Assembly: GCA_019240405.1 (NCBI GenBank)
Contig: JAFAYL010000026.1
Span: forward strand, 1 to 64,000
Direction of reading: 5' to 3'
DNA length: 64,000 nt
Source: Acidobacteriaceae bacterium
GTDB taxonomy: Bacteria > Acidobacteriota > Terriglobia > Bryobacterales > Bryobacteraceae
The translations under genes were made by a program, and so were the position numbers. Shown here piece by piece: positions 29,426 to 38,512 of this stretch. A model generated the notes under the pieces. It was not told where the DNA came from and did no database searches. It worked only from the letters and a program-made list of their open reading frames with translations. Positions within the stretch are counted from its first letter, which is position 1. Every line of letters starts with the position of its first letter.

Positions 29426-30748
29426 GTGGACGTGTTCCCGGCTGCCCTACTCGCAGCTTCTCTGTTCTTGGCGGCGAACAATGATCAACGCCTAGAGACA
29501 TCCGGGACTGTCGAGCCTGCGATCGAGGAGTCATCTGCTACTGCCGATGCGCTGACCGCCGCAGTTCGAGCAGGGCGGCTGGACAAAATCGAACAGCTTA
29601 TCCGATCCGGTGCGGATCTGAATGCCCGTGATCGAGTCGGCAGCACGGCGCTTCACGCAGTTGCAATATCCGGAGATGCGGAAATAGCGCATTTCCTCCT
29701 GGCGCACGGGGCAAAAATCGACGCCCTGCAAGGCGTAACGGGTGCGACGCCGCTCGAATGCGCCGCGCTGAGCGGCAAAACGCAAGTCACGAAACTGCTG
29801 CTGGAAGCGGGTGCTCGCGTCGACTTGCGCGACAAGGCGGGCGAGACGGTGCTTCATCTGGCGGCAGCTCGCGGAAACGCCGAACTTCTCGACTTGCTGA
29901 TCGGCCATTGTCGCGACGTCGACATGCCCGATGCAAGCGGGGAATCCGCGCTGGACGAAGCGGTATCCGAGCGGCAGCCCGGTATTGTGTCCATTCTGAT
30001 CGCACACCGCGCCAACCCCAACCGCGTGCATCAGCCCGGCGGAAGGACTGTACTCGATGAAGCCTGCATAAAAGGATTCGCCGAACTAATTGAGCCGTTA
30101 ATCGCGGGCGGCGCGGACCCGAACTGGCGCGATCAATCGGGCCAATCACCGCTCGATCTCGCGTTGGCGTACAAAAATGCGAACGCGGTCGTGATCCTGT
30201 TGCAACTCGCGAAGAGGAACAGCGAATTGCAGCGGGCGGCCGAAAACGCAATGGAAAGCGCCACGCTGCGCGGCCAAACTGAAACTGCGAGTCTTCTGAT
30301 TCAGAGCGGTTTCGATATCGATAAACCCACCCCGTCCGGCTCCACTTACCTGCACGATGCATCTCTCAACGGCCGCGAAAAGATGGTTCGGCTGCTGTTG
30401 GAACGAGGCGCGCGGCTGGATGCGCGAGACCGAAACGGCGCAACGCCTCTTCACGAAGCGGCGCTCGCCGGCAGCGTGGGGGTGATTCGCGTATTGCTCG
30501 ATCGCGGAGCGTACGTGGACGCGCTCGAAAACGATTCGGGCGCGACGCCTTTAATGTTGGCTGCATCGCTGGGCAGGACGGACGCCGTTGCGGTCCTGCT
30601 GAGCCGGGGCGCTAACAGCGAGCTCAGAGATCGCGCGGGCCGCAGCGCCTTAGATCGAGCAAAAGAAAACGATGATGCGCGGACCCTCAAACTCCTCGAA
30701 ACTTCCGCCCGTTCCAAGATTGCGCATTCGGCGAAAGCCGCGAGCTAG
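29426..30748 (+). CDS. Exported ankyrin-repeat protein
   Basis: 440 aa, GTG start. The N-terminus (FPAALLAASLFLAA) looks like a signal peptide. From about residue 38 to the end there are around eleven ankyrin repeats of about 33 residues, for example VGSTALHAVAISGDAEIAHF, AGETVLHLAAARGNAELLDL and NGATPLHEAALAGSVGVIRV. Ankyrin stacks are protein-binding scaffolds; a periplasmic or surface interaction role is inferred. The partner is not known, and the neighbours give no clue. Confidence 0.88.
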   Translation: MDVFPAALLAASLFLAANNDQRLETSGTVEPAIEESSATADALTAAVRAGRLDKIEQLIRSGADLNARDRVGSTALHAVAISGDAEIAHFLLAHGAKIDALQGVTGATPLECAALSGKTQVTKLLLEAGARVDLRDKAGETVLHLAAARGNAELLDLLIGHCRDVDMPDASGESALDEAVSERQPGIVSILIAHRANPNRVHQPGGRTVLDEACIKGFAELIEPLIAGGADPNWRDQSGQSPLDLALAYKNANAVVILLQLAKRNSELQRAAENAMESATLRGQTETASLLIQSGFDIDKPTPSGSTYLHDASLNGREKMVRLLLERGARLDARDRNGATPLHEAALAGSVGVIRVLLDRGAYVDALENDSGATPLMLAASLGRTDAVAVLLSRGANSELRDRAGRSALDRAKENDDARTLKLLETSARSKIAHSAKAAS

Positions 30749-30839
30749 AGCTTTTCGCAACCGAGCCTCCTTTTCATCCCCTGAACTCTAAGGTCCGTCA
30801 CTGTTTCCGCCGATAAGGCTAAGGGATAGGAACAGGGAC

Positions 30840-31520
30840 GTGGGACAAGGTAAACGAATCATTCCGATATTCTTAGCGGACGGGAACGCGCTCTTTCGAA
30901 GCGGGTTGCGCGCCGTATTTTCCGCCGAGAACGGCTTTCAAATACTAGGCGAGGCATGTAGCGCAGCCGAAACACTCGCCAGGCTCACCGGGGCGTCCAA
31001 CACAATGATTCCCCAGGTGGTGATTATGGATCTCGCCTTGTTAGAGGCGGAGGGGCAGCAACTTGCGTTCGCCTTGCGACAAGCCCATCCCTCCCTTGCC
31101 CTTTTATTTTTGACACGGGAGGACTCGCCGGAACATTTGCAGCTCGCAATAGCGGCGGGAGCGCGCGGTTATATGTTGAAGGACAGTAAACCAGCTCAGT
31201 TGATTGCAGCAGTAAGGGAAGCGGCAAACGGTTTAGACGATCGCAACCCCAGCGGTTTGTCTCAAATCGTGCCGGATCTGCAAGCTTTAGCGAAAACGAA
31301 TGAAGGGTATGCACGGGCGGTCCTCACCAACCGCGAGCAGGAAGTAATGAAGCTGCTCGCCGAAGGCAGAACGGTCCGCGAAGTCGCCTCAGAGTTATCC
31401 CTGAGTATCAAAACCATAGAGGCGCACAAATTGAATTTGATGCGCAAGCTCGATATCCATAACCGGGCCACCCTCGTCGAGTATGCAATCCAACGCGGCT
31501 TAGTTCCGGCGCAGGTCTGA
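30840..31520 (+). CDS. NarL/FixJ-type response regulator, no adjacent kinase
   Basis: 226 aa, GTG start. Receiver domain residues 7-130 with phospho-acceptor D64 (VVIMDLAL), switch Thr in LFLTRED and Lys in YMLKDSK. The acidic pair of the phosphorylation pocket is reduced to a single Asp (FLADGNALFR, Asp-Gly where Asp-Asp/Glu is usual), so metal binding may be altered. The C-terminal LuxR HTH (TNREQEVMKLLAEGRTVREV, LSLSIKTIEAHKLNLMRKL) is intact. No histidine kinase is encoded nearby. It is 50 bp upstream of sppA. Confidence 0.88.
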   Translation: MGQGKRIIPIFLADGNALFRSGLRAVFSAENGFQILGEACSAAETLARLTGASNTMIPQVVIMDLALLEAEGQQLAFALRQAHPSLALLFLTREDSPEHLQLAIAAGARGYMLKDSKPAQLIAAVREAANGLDDRNPSGLSQIVPDLQALAKTNEGYARAVLTNREQEVMKLLAEGRTVREVASELSLSIKTIEAHKLNLMRKLDIHNRATLVEYAIQRGLVPAQV

Positions 31521-31570
31521 AAGATTATCCGCCGACTTGCTACTCTTCCAGTGGGAGAGTTGTCGACGAG

Positions 31571-33292
31571 ATGCGGAAATTCTTTTTGGGTGTGCTGGTT
31601 GGCGGCGTCGTTGCCGTGTTCGGGATCTTTATTATTGTCCTCGTGATCGGTCGACTTGCCGCCAGTCGACAGCCCACAATAGCCCCGAATTCCGCGCTCG
31701 TGCTCACTTTGCAAGGTGGTATTCCAGAGGTCCCGCCGGTCGATATTCCTCTTCCCTTTGCACAAGCTCAGAGTGAGCCTACGGTGCGCGACTTATGGGC
31801 ATCGCTGCATGCCGCTGCCACAGATAACCGCATCAAAGCTGTGATTCTACAGCCGCGCGATCTTTCCGCGGGATGGGGCAAGCTCCAGGAAATACGTGAA
31901 GAGCTGGTAAATTTCAAAACCTCGGGCAAACCGGTCTACGCAATGCTGGCCGGGGGCGGCTCCCGGGAGTACTATCTCGCCTCGGTCGCTGACAGAATCT
32001 TTCTGCAGCCGGACGACACGCTCGACGTAAAAGGTTTTCTGCTTGAGGCCATGTACCTCAAGAACGCGCTCGACAAGCTCGGAATCGATATCCAAGTCGA
32101 TCACATCGGCAGATATAAAGATGCGGGCGACATCTTCACAAAAGCCAATATGTCTCCGGAGACGCGGGAGGTATTAGGCCAGGTATTGGATCAACTCTAC
32201 GCAGATTTCTGCTCGACGGTCGGGCAGGGCAGGCATAAAACCGCTGACGAAATTCGAGCCCTCGTAGATCAAGGCCCGTTCATTGCCGCCCAAGCCAAAT
32301 CAAGCGGCCTCGTGGATGAGCTTGGATACGAGGACCAGGTATACGGCGAGCTTAAAAAGAAAGTAGGCGGCGAGCTGAACCGGACCAGCATCAAAACTTA
32401 CTTTCGCGCGGTTCCTGGCCGCGGCGATCACATTGCCATGCTGGTAGGAGCGGGCGAGATCCAGCGAGGCGAACCCGACGGCTCGCTTAATCAGAACGAT
32501 GTAATTGCGTCGGCCGCCTTCGTCAGAACAATTCGGCAGGTGAGGAATGACTCGAGCATCAAAGGCGTCATTTTGCGGATCGACTCACCGGGCGGCGATG
32601 CCGGCGCTTCGGACGAGATCCTGCATCAACTAAAGCTCCTTAGCCGCGTAAAGCCGGTTGTCGTGTCCATGTCCGATTACGCAGCTTCCGGCGGCTATTT
32701 CATTTCCGTCACCGGAGATCCGATTGTCGCCTATCCCGACACGGTCACCGGCTCCATCGGCGTTCTCTACATCCGGCCGAATGTGCGCAATCTGTACAAC
32801 AAACTGGGGATTCAGGAAGAGCTCCTGATGCGGGGTAAACTCGCCGACCTTGACTCCGAATCGGAGCCTCTATCCGATGCGGGGCGGCAGAAGCTGCACG
32901 AATCAATCCAAGCGACGTACACTTCTTTCGTCAGCAAAGTCGCCGCAGCGCGAAAGAAAAGCTACGACCAGATCGATCCTCTCGCCCAAGGCCGGGTTTG
33001 GATGGGCGCTCAGGCTCGCCAGAACGGGCTCATCGATGAGCTTGGCGGATTAAATCGCGCGATCGCGTTGGTACGCCGGCGCGCGCATCTCTCGCCTACT
33101 GGCGATACGAATCTGATTACTTATCCGCCGCGCCGGACGCTGCTCGACATCCTGACGAGCTCACCAGCCGATGTATTCGCAGACGCGATTGCAGAGCGAA
33201 AGCTTCGCCAGGCTCTCCCGGCTCTGCCGAGCCGGTTGTTGCTCAAAGGCGGAGTGTTGCGCATTCTTCCGTATCGGCTCGAGATTCGATAA
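31571..33292 (+). CDS. sppA: Signal peptide peptidase SppA, 67-kDa type
   Basis: 573 aa. One N-terminal transmembrane helix (residues 5-29), then two tandem crotonase-like protease halves. The catalytic dyad is K183 in the N-terminal half (GRYKDAGDIF) and S373 in the C-terminal half (DYAASGGYFIS), the arrangement of E. coli SppA. It degrades released signal peptides in the membrane. Its final codons (LPYRLEIR) and the following 60 bp have a weathered echo at 38640-38700. Confidence 0.93.
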   Translation: MRKFFLGVLVGGVVAVFGIFIIVLVIGRLAASRQPTIAPNSALVLTLQGGIPEVPPVDIPLPFAQAQSEPTVRDLWASLHAAATDNRIKAVILQPRDLSAGWGKLQEIREELVNFKTSGKPVYAMLAGGGSREYYLASVADRIFLQPDDTLDVKGFLLEAMYLKNALDKLGIDIQVDHIGRYKDAGDIFTKANMSPETREVLGQVLDQLYADFCSTVGQGRHKTADEIRALVDQGPFIAAQAKSSGLVDELGYEDQVYGELKKKVGGELNRTSIKTYFRAVPGRGDHIAMLVGAGEIQRGEPDGSLNQNDVIASAAFVRTIRQVRNDSSIKGVILRIDSPGGDAGASDEILHQLKLLSRVKPVVVSMSDYAASGGYFISVTGDPIVAYPDTVTGSIGVLYIRPNVRNLYNKLGIQEELLMRGKLADLDSESEPLSDAGRQKLHESIQATYTSFVSKVAAARKKSYDQIDPLAQGRVWMGAQARQNGLIDELGGLNRAIALVRRRAHLSPTGDTNLITYPPRRTLLDILTSSPADVFADAIAERKLRQALPALPSRLLLKGGVLRILPYRLEIR

Positions 33293-33409
33293 ACAGCCGT
33301 ACGAAACTACAGCCAAGGCCCTCTGCGCCGGGCCTAGCTGGCATTCTGCGCTAGATAACCCTTCCGGATTCATAGATCACGCAAAACGAGCAAGGATGAT
33401 CTTCAGTTG

Positions 33410-33492
33410 GCGACCACACGCGATCTGCGCGCAAAAACCATTTCGCCGACGCCGACTAACCGTCCAGGTGCACGAGATGCCACATGACACCT
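33410..33492. repeat. Diverged intergenic repeat, copy A
   Basis: GCGACCACAC (33410-33419), GCCGACTAACCGTCCAGGT (33451-33469) and CACCT (33488-33492) match, in order and nearly the same spacing, the copy at 35013-35100. No open frame covers both copies. It lies in the 228-bp gap downstream of sppA, in which no gene is recognised. Confidence 0.5.
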
Positions 33493-33520
33493 GATAGAGA
33501 TCACGGGCAGCCCTGGAAAG

Positions 33521-33916
33521 TCACTTCCATTCCCACACCTTGCCTACCGTGTTGTCGTTAGCATCAGTGCTGTATTCGAAAGCTCCTACTGTGCCGGCGA
33601 GCTTCGCAAGGCTTCCAGTTGCGGACACATAGTGAATCGTTCCGCGGTAGCTAGTTCCTCCACCCGGATTGAACTTTCCTGTCCCTTGACCCTTCCACAC
33701 CGCCATGCCATCCGCAGTCAGATAGACGCCCTGACCTTCTCCGAAGATGTGACCGCCCGGCTGAACTTCGGACGTGTACGTAGTGCGGCCTTGGTAGTCA
33801 ATCCCCAAAGCCTTTCCTTGTGTGCGGACAGAAACCTCGACTTTGGGTCCCTTTGCATCCAACACTCTCATGACAGCAATTTTGCCCGTCTCTTCCGCAA
33901 TTTGATCGCCCAACAT
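33521..33916 (-). CDS. Small conserved-looking protein of unknown function
   Basis: 131 aa from ATG 33916, preceded by AAAGGAGG with ideal spacing; the frame further upstream is discarded. Gly-rich beta pattern (TTYTSEVQPGGHIFGEGQGV, GGGTSYRGTIHYVSATGSL, LAGTVGAFEYSTDANDNTVG) suggests a small beta-barrel resembling lipocalin or allene-oxide-cyclase-type folds. No signal peptide, no catalytic motif. It is the only minus-strand gene in the 31-44 kb stretch supported by a strong ribosome-binding site. Confidence 0.6.
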   Translation of the reverse strand: MLGDQIAEETGKIAVMRVLDAKGPKVEVSVRTQGKALGIDYQGRTTYTSEVQPGGHIFGEGQGVYLTADGMAVWKGQGTGKFNPGGGTSYRGTIHYVSATGSLAKLAGTVGAFEYSTDANDNTVGKVWEWK

Positions 33917-34154
33917 GTTGAGGGCCTCCTTTGGCTCGAGACAGTATATACCAACACGCCCACCGGGACGCCTTACGCTGTAACCTTTAAACGTCAGCAA
34001 CGCCGATCACTGGAAATATGGATTGAGCTTGCCAGCGGCGTCTTTCGCGACGACGCGGTAGAAGAAACGTTCCCTGCCGAGGCGTCCGGCCGTGGGTATA
34101 ATCTAATGACTTCCCCAGTGTCGTGAAATCGAAATCTTGCTAAGGAGAATGCAA

Positions 34155-34958
34155 ATGAACAAAATTGGGCGATTTGCCGCCTATGCGCTGTTTCTCATGC
34201 CCGTGTTATGGTCTCCTGCATCATCGCTCGCGCAAAGCCCGTTCGACGGCACATGGCGCACAGACATGGACCAATACAAGCCACCTGCGAAGCCTTCTGT
34301 TTTTTCGTTGAACAACGGCATGTATAGCTGTTCCAGTTGCAGCCCGAAGATTGAAGTGAAGGCTGATGGACAGGATCAGCCCGTTACCGGCCAATCCTAT
34401 GACACAATCAGTGTACGTGAAGTTGATCCCAAGTCGATTGCACTGACGACAAAAAAGGGCGGCAAGACGATCTCGGATCAAACTCGAACCGTGTCAGATG
34501 ACGGAAACACTCTGACGTTGAAGAACACCCTCCACCCGGAGAACAGCGACCAAGAGGTGACCGTTGAAGTTACATACACGCGGGTCGGAGGTAAACCGGC
34601 TAGGGGGGCGAATGGAATTTCTGGCTCTTGGCGAGTCAACAAGGTTAAAGAAAGTGAAAATGGGCGTACGACCACTTACACAAGTAATGGCGACGAGCTC
34701 AGTATGTCCACAGCCACCGGCGAGAGCTACACGGCGAAGCTGGATGGCAATGACTACCCGGTCAAGGGTAATTACAGCTTTAACTCTGTCTCTTTGAAGC
34801 GTATTAATGAGTGCACGATAGAGGAGACAGACAAGCGTGATGGCAAGGTAATCGGAGTAGCGAAAATGATCGTCGCGCCAGATGGAAAGAAAATGACGAC
34901 GATCTACACGAATAAGCTGACCGGCACAACATCAACCTACGTCGCCGAAAAGCAATAG
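34155..34958 (+). CDS. Exported beta-rich protein with two lipocalin-like halves
   Basis: 267 aa from ATG 34155 (AAGGAG 7 bp upstream). Signal peptide residues 1-26 (YALFLMPVLWSPASSLAQ). The mature part has two similar halves, each beginning with a Trp motif (PFDGTWRTDMDQYKPP and ISGSWRVNKVKESENG) and continuing in short beta strands. A Cys pair (MYSCSSCSPK) may form a disulfide or bind a metal. Homologs of this type are common exported hypotheticals in Acidobacteriota. Ligand unknown. Confidence 0.6.
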   Translation: MNKIGRFAAYALFLMPVLWSPASSLAQSPFDGTWRTDMDQYKPPAKPSVFSLNNGMYSCSSCSPKIEVKADGQDQPVTGQSYDTISVREVDPKSIALTTKKGGKTISDQTRTVSDDGNTLTLKNTLHPENSDQEVTVEVTYTRVGGKPARGANGISGSWRVNKVKESENGRTTTYTSNGDELSMSTATGESYTAKLDGNDYPVKGNYSFNSVSLKRINECTIEETDKRDGKVIGVAKMIVAPDGKKMTTIYTNKLTGTTSTYVAEKQ

Positions 34959-35307
34959 GCGTTCCGCCTTTTGATTCTAATTTCCGTATTTGCTCTCTAC
35001 GCTGTCCCGATTGCGACCACACACGAGTAATCGCCACGGCCACTTCTCCGATATGCCGACTTAACGGCCAGGTTGAATCGCAAGACATTTCACGTCACCT
35101 ATCCAGCACAAGCCGTATAGCTGGCTGCAGTACGATCATGGCGTAAGCGCACGTTCCCGACCCGGCGCCAAACGGAGAGGGCTAAGGAAATGAACTATTT
35201 TGTCCAAAGTAACCAGCACTGAGCGCTGCCCCAAACACGCTCTTGCATTATCCGTGTACTTAGTACACAATAGGTGTTGACGCTGATCACAGTTTGGATT
35301 TGAGACT
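34959..35307. other. 349-bp intergenic region with repeat copy B
   Basis: No gene is supported. It contains the second copy of the diverged repeat: GCGACCACAC (35013-35022), GCCGACTTAACGGCCAGGT (35055-35073) and CACCT (35096-35100). The right part (35200-35290) has TTAGTACACAATAGGTGTTGAC before the HTH-ParA gene, possible promoter material, but no boxes are clear. Confidence 0.45.
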
Positions 35308-36354
35308 TTGCCGGCCGCAGAAGACGATTTCCTCGGCATTAACGAGATTGCGGAACTCGCCGGGGTGTCGCGCCAAGCAGTAGCAAATTGGCGCGCTCGC
35401 TTCTCCGATTTCCCGCGACCTGCGGCGAAATTGAAGGCGGGCCCAATCTTTCGCGCGCGGCAAATCCAAGCGTGGCTTAGAAGGAGAAAAGTTCCCATGG
35501 CTCGTGTTGTTTCTCTAATCAATCTCAAAGGTGGTGTCGCAAAAACAACGACCACCGTAGCTCTCGCGGAAACGCTGGCTTCGCAGTTTGGCAAACGTGT
35601 GCTGGTTATCGATCTGGATCCTCAGACGAACGCAACGGTAATGCTCATTGGGGAAGCCCGCTGGAAGCAACTCAATGAAAAAGGCTGGACCCTCGCCACG
35701 CTTTTTCAGGACGCGCTAGAACCACAAGACAAGGAGTTTAATCTCGAAAAGACACTTCAGCGAAAAGTATCAGATGTACAGGGTGCGGAAAAGGTCGATC
35801 TTCTCCCATCCAGTCTTGATCTCATCGATGTTCAGGACAAACTCGCGAGCGCCCCGACCGGCCAGTTTTATTCAATGACCCCGATCGACATCCTGCGGCT
35901 CGCGGTAAAAACGAAAGTCTCTGATTACGATTTCGTGCTCGTGGATTGCCCCCCCAACCTCGGGATAATCACATTGAACGGTCTGCGGATTTCAGAGGGC
36001 TATGTCATCCCAACCGTGCCCGATATCCTGTCAACATACGGCATCCCGCAGATTGTAAAGCGTGTAGGCAATTTCTCGAAGGAAGTCGCAGAGGACATCA
36101 AGCCAATCGGCATCGTAATCACTAAGTTCCAAGCGAACTCGACTACTCACGTAAATGTTTCGCGTAATCTCCGGAAGGAGAACGAGCCACCTGTCTTCGA
36201 TGCCGTAATCCGCCAAGCGAACCAGCTCGCCGCCGCCGCAGAGTTCCAGCAAAGCGGCCGCCGAACGCTAAAGCAGAAATACGGATATCAGGACGACTTA
36301 GCAGACCGTTTTGTCGAACTGACGAGAGAGTTTCTGAAAAGGATGGATGAATGA
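35308..36354 (+). CDS. ParA/Soj-type ATPase with N-terminal helix-turn-helix
   Basis: 348 aa if started at TTG 35308. Residues 10-60 form a MerR/excisionase-like HTH (INEIAELAGVSRQAVANWRA then FRARQIQAWLRRR). From residue 63, a deviant Walker A (INLKGGVAKTTTTVALAE), switch I VIDLDPQTNAT and switch II VDCPPNLGIITLNG define a ParA/MinD-family ATPase. An internal ATG at 35497 with AAGGAG upstream could make a second product lacking the HTH. ParA proteins pattern DNA or protein cargo by ATP-dependent binding to the nucleoid. The stop overlaps the next start (ATGA). Confidence 0.85.
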   Translation: MPAAEDDFLGINEIAELAGVSRQAVANWRARFSDFPRPAAKLKAGPIFRARQIQAWLRRRKVPMARVVSLINLKGGVAKTTTTVALAETLASQFGKRVLVIDLDPQTNATVMLIGEARWKQLNEKGWTLATLFQDALEPQDKEFNLEKTLQRKVSDVQGAEKVDLLPSSLDLIDVQDKLASAPTGQFYSMTPIDILRLAVKTKVSDYDFVLVDCPPNLGIITLNGLRISEGYVIPTVPDILSTYGIPQIVKRVGNFSKEVAEDIKPIGIVITKFQANSTTHVNVSRNLRKENEPPVFDAVIRQANQLAAAAEFQQSGRRTLKQKYGYQDDLADRFVELTREFLKRMDE

Positions 36355-36734
36355 CTGTGAAGAAGGCCTTATCAGGGCTGGTTGCGGCCATCGTGGAGGA
36401 AGCAGATCGAAATGAGCCATTTCGCACCAGCATAGAGCGAGCTTTGAGCATTGCTGCCGTCTCTGTTCCCGCTACGCCCCCGCCTCGCAAGAAAAGCGGG
36501 CGGCGCGCCCCTGCGGTACTTGACCCTATTGAGCTGGCCCGACAAAGTGAAGACGTTCTAAGAAAACAACTCCGCCCGCTTACTCTCGATCAGTTACGCG
36601 ATATTGTCGCGGAGCATGGAATGGATGCGGGCAAACTCGTCATGAAGTGGAAAGACGCTGGACGCGTCATTGAACGTATCGTCGAACTATCTCTTGCCCG
36701 CGCCACGAAAGGGGACGCGTTTCGCAACGATTAG
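36351..36734 (+). CDS. Small helical partner protein coupled to the HTH-ParA ATPase
   Basis: 127 aa, overlapping the ATPase stop by 4 bp. It has an acidic/helical N-terminus (VKKALSGLVAAIVEEADRNE), a basic Pro/Lys linker (ATPPPRKKSGRRAPAV), and a helical C-terminal domain (LDQLRDIVAEHGMDAGKLVM then KGDAFRND). No ParB motif is visible. From memory, pairs of this kind (HTH-ParA plus a short protein ending in GDAFR) occur in other bacterial accessory regions. It is the obvious candidate partner or cargo adaptor. Function unknown. Confidence 0.65.
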   Translation: MTVKKALSGLVAAIVEEADRNEPFRTSIERALSIAAVSVPATPPPRKKSGRRAPAVLDPIELARQSEDVLRKQLRPLTLDQLRDIVAEHGMDAGKLVMKWKDAGRVIERIVELSLARATKGDAFRND

Positions 36735-36848
36735 ACATGGTTCCTCGGCCTTGTCTTTCGATACCTCTTTGGTTGCTGCTACCTTGACGCTTTTTTTAAC
36801 AGCCGTTTGTCCGGCTCGTTCGTTACGCATTTCCCACCGACGTGCCAT
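36687..36848 (-). CDS. Possible very small lysine-rich protein, antisense to the previous gene's end
   Basis: A 53-codon frame runs from ATG 36848 to TAG 36687-36689: MARRWEMRNERAGQTAVKKS then VKVAATKEVSKDKAEEP. The Lys/Glu-rich composition resembles a real small basic protein, but it overlaps the sense gene by 48 bp and has only a weak G-rich stretch upstream. Unproven. Confidence 0.25.
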   Translation of the reverse strand: MARRWEMRNERAGQTAVKKSVKVAATKEVSKDKAEEPCLIVAKRVPFRGAGKR

Positions 36849-37256
36849 CTAGGAATGCCCCCGCGAGTGCGGGCACTTGAAGGTGCGGTCGTGCCGCCAC
36901 ATGGCACGTCGCTCGGAGCGGCGTCGTGAGGCACGGGCGACTTCTGTTGACAACGCCCCCGGCATTAGCTTTTGCTTGATGATCCTGAGACACGGGCTTC
37001 AAGGAAGTTGCTCTCGCGTCACTTGCGGTATAACGCGCATTCCAGTTCGATGCTTGCAGGTTAGTCCGGAGTCCACAAGAACGACATGCCGACTTTACAG
37101 CCAAGCGGTTAAGCACGCAGCGGCGTGTTCCGCCACTCATCCCCTTTGGTCACGCGTTCTTCTGCGATTAGGCGCCGATTTAGCAGAAAAAGGCGGAAGT
37201 CGAGGGCGCCAGTCTGTGGCGATATGATCTAATGTTCTGCCTGAGGAGAAATCTTT
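36735..37256. other. 522-bp intergenic region downstream of the ParA pair
   Basis: Apart from the small minus-strand frame above, no gene is supported. A CCCGC-GAGT-GCGGG hairpin lies near 36860, and ATGCCGACTTTACAGCCAAG near 37086 faintly echoes the ATGCCGACTTAACGGCCAGG of repeat copy B. GAGGAG precedes the next start. Confidence 0.4.
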
Positions 37257-38135
37257 GTGGCGGGAATAGAGCTTACGCCAAAGCAGTTGGCAAAAGCGGT
37301 TGCGGGGAGACCGTACTCACAGCAGCTAAACGTTGTGGGGGGGACCGCCCCTTACTCCTGGTCCTTGACGGGACACCCTTCGTGGTTGTCAATCGACAGT
37401 AATGGCATTCTCTCCGGCACGCCTACGCAGGCGCGAACGACCTCATTCACGGTAGATGTCAGGGATAGCCAATCATCTGTCAGTCAGAAATACGATTTGG
37501 TAGTTGAAGGGGCCACTAGCGCTTATTGGAATCTCACCGAAGCCGACGCCCGAATCGTGGCTTCGGCGATGGCCGTTGCTCTCGTTTTAGGTTGCATTGT
37601 TGCTGCGATCGGGGCTTGGTACTACTGGCTTGAGGCACTCATGTGGGCGGGTGCATGCAGTGCTGTGGGATGGATAGGCGGATTTCTCTTCGGAATTCCC
37701 AGGTCGCTTGCATCCGATGATCAACCTGTACCGATGGCGCAGGCTGTGGCGGCAGCTGCTCCGGGCGGAGAACAACAAAATCAGGCAGCACCTGTGGTAG
37801 CGGGAGTACAACAAGGTGGTGTGCAAGCTCAGCAAGGCGGGCAGAACGTTTCCGTTCGAACACAATCGTCCGTCCGCGTAAATACAAATCTGGAGCAGAT
37901 TTCGGATTGGTTGACAAAGATCATAGTGGGCGTCACCCTCGTTCAACTAAGAGCCGTACTGACGAAATTAAATGATGCCGCGACCACTATCGCGGCCTCT
38001 TTGGGAAGCAATGCCAATCGAATATCCTTTGCATATGCCCTTATGTTGTATTTCTCTATGACCGGATTCCTGGGTAGCTACTTGTTGACTCGTCTGTTCT
38101 TACAAAGAGCTTTCAGAAACGTCGACACCGGATGA
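37257..38135 (+). CDS. Membrane protein with N-terminal putative-Ig (He_PIG) domain and a three-helix module
   Basis: 292 aa, GTG start with GAGGAG 8 bp upstream. Residues 10-84 match the He_PIG putative Ig repeat (GGTAPYSWSLTGHPSWLSID then GILSGTPTQ). Helices are at about 100-120 and 126-146, ending FLFGIPR, then a Gln/Ala/Gly-rich linker (155-200). The segment NTNLEQISDWLTKIIVGVTL (209-228) and a last helix (257-283) complete it. The FLFGIPR and LEQISDWLTKI signature is one I associate with three-TM modules of predicted conflict/signalling membrane proteins (YEATS-associated type); this link is from memory and unverified. Confidence 0.6.
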   Translation: MAGIELTPKQLAKAVAGRPYSQQLNVVGGTAPYSWSLTGHPSWLSIDSNGILSGTPTQARTTSFTVDVRDSQSSVSQKYDLVVEGATSAYWNLTEADARIVASAMAVALVLGCIVAAIGAWYYWLEALMWAGACSAVGWIGGFLFGIPRSLASDDQPVPMAQAVAAAAPGGEQQNQAAPVVAGVQQGGVQAQQGGQNVSVRTQSSVRVNTNLEQISDWLTKIIVGVTLVQLRAVLTKLNDAATTIAASLGSNANRISFAYALMLYFSMTGFLGSYLLTRLFLQRAFRNVDTG

Positions 38136-38218
38136 ATGATTATCGGCAACCCGCCACCCGCATGGGCGTAACATATCGAATGACCTCTCGCCTTGGTCGG
38201 TAAGATACAGTCTTAATG

Positions 38219-38506
38219 TCAGATTCGATTCACGAGATCCAGAAGACGCACGGCCCTCTTCGTAAAGAACAAGAACGCGAAGGCGATAGAACTTCTCAAA
38301 AAGATTGCCGCCTGAAGCAAGCCGGAAAACGAGCAACAGGGCATAGCTAAGTGATTAGCTTGGCTCCCTTTCAGACGCACCTCGAACGTAACACGCACGC
38401 TGTCGGGCGAATAAGAAGCGGCCAATACTTGTGCATCGACCGAAACATCGCATTCTTTGGTCTTCACCGTCGAGATGCTCTTGTCAAGCCTTGCAGTGGC
38501 ACTCAT
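38219..38506 (-). CDS. Possible small unrecognised protein
   Basis: 95 codons. The first half (TVKTKECDVSVDAQVLAASY then SPDSVRVTFEVRLKGSQ) reads like a beta-rich protein; the second half is less protein-like. Only a weak ribosome-binding site (GGGCCGG) precedes the ATG, and a strong hairpin lies immediately upstream. It may be a remnant. Confidence 0.3.
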   Translation of the reverse strand: MSATARLDKSISTVKTKECDVSVDAQVLAASYSPDSVRVTFEVRLKGSQANHLAMPCCSFSGLLQAAIFLRSSIAFAFLFFTKRAVRLLDLVNRI

Positions 38507-38512
38507 CCGGCC

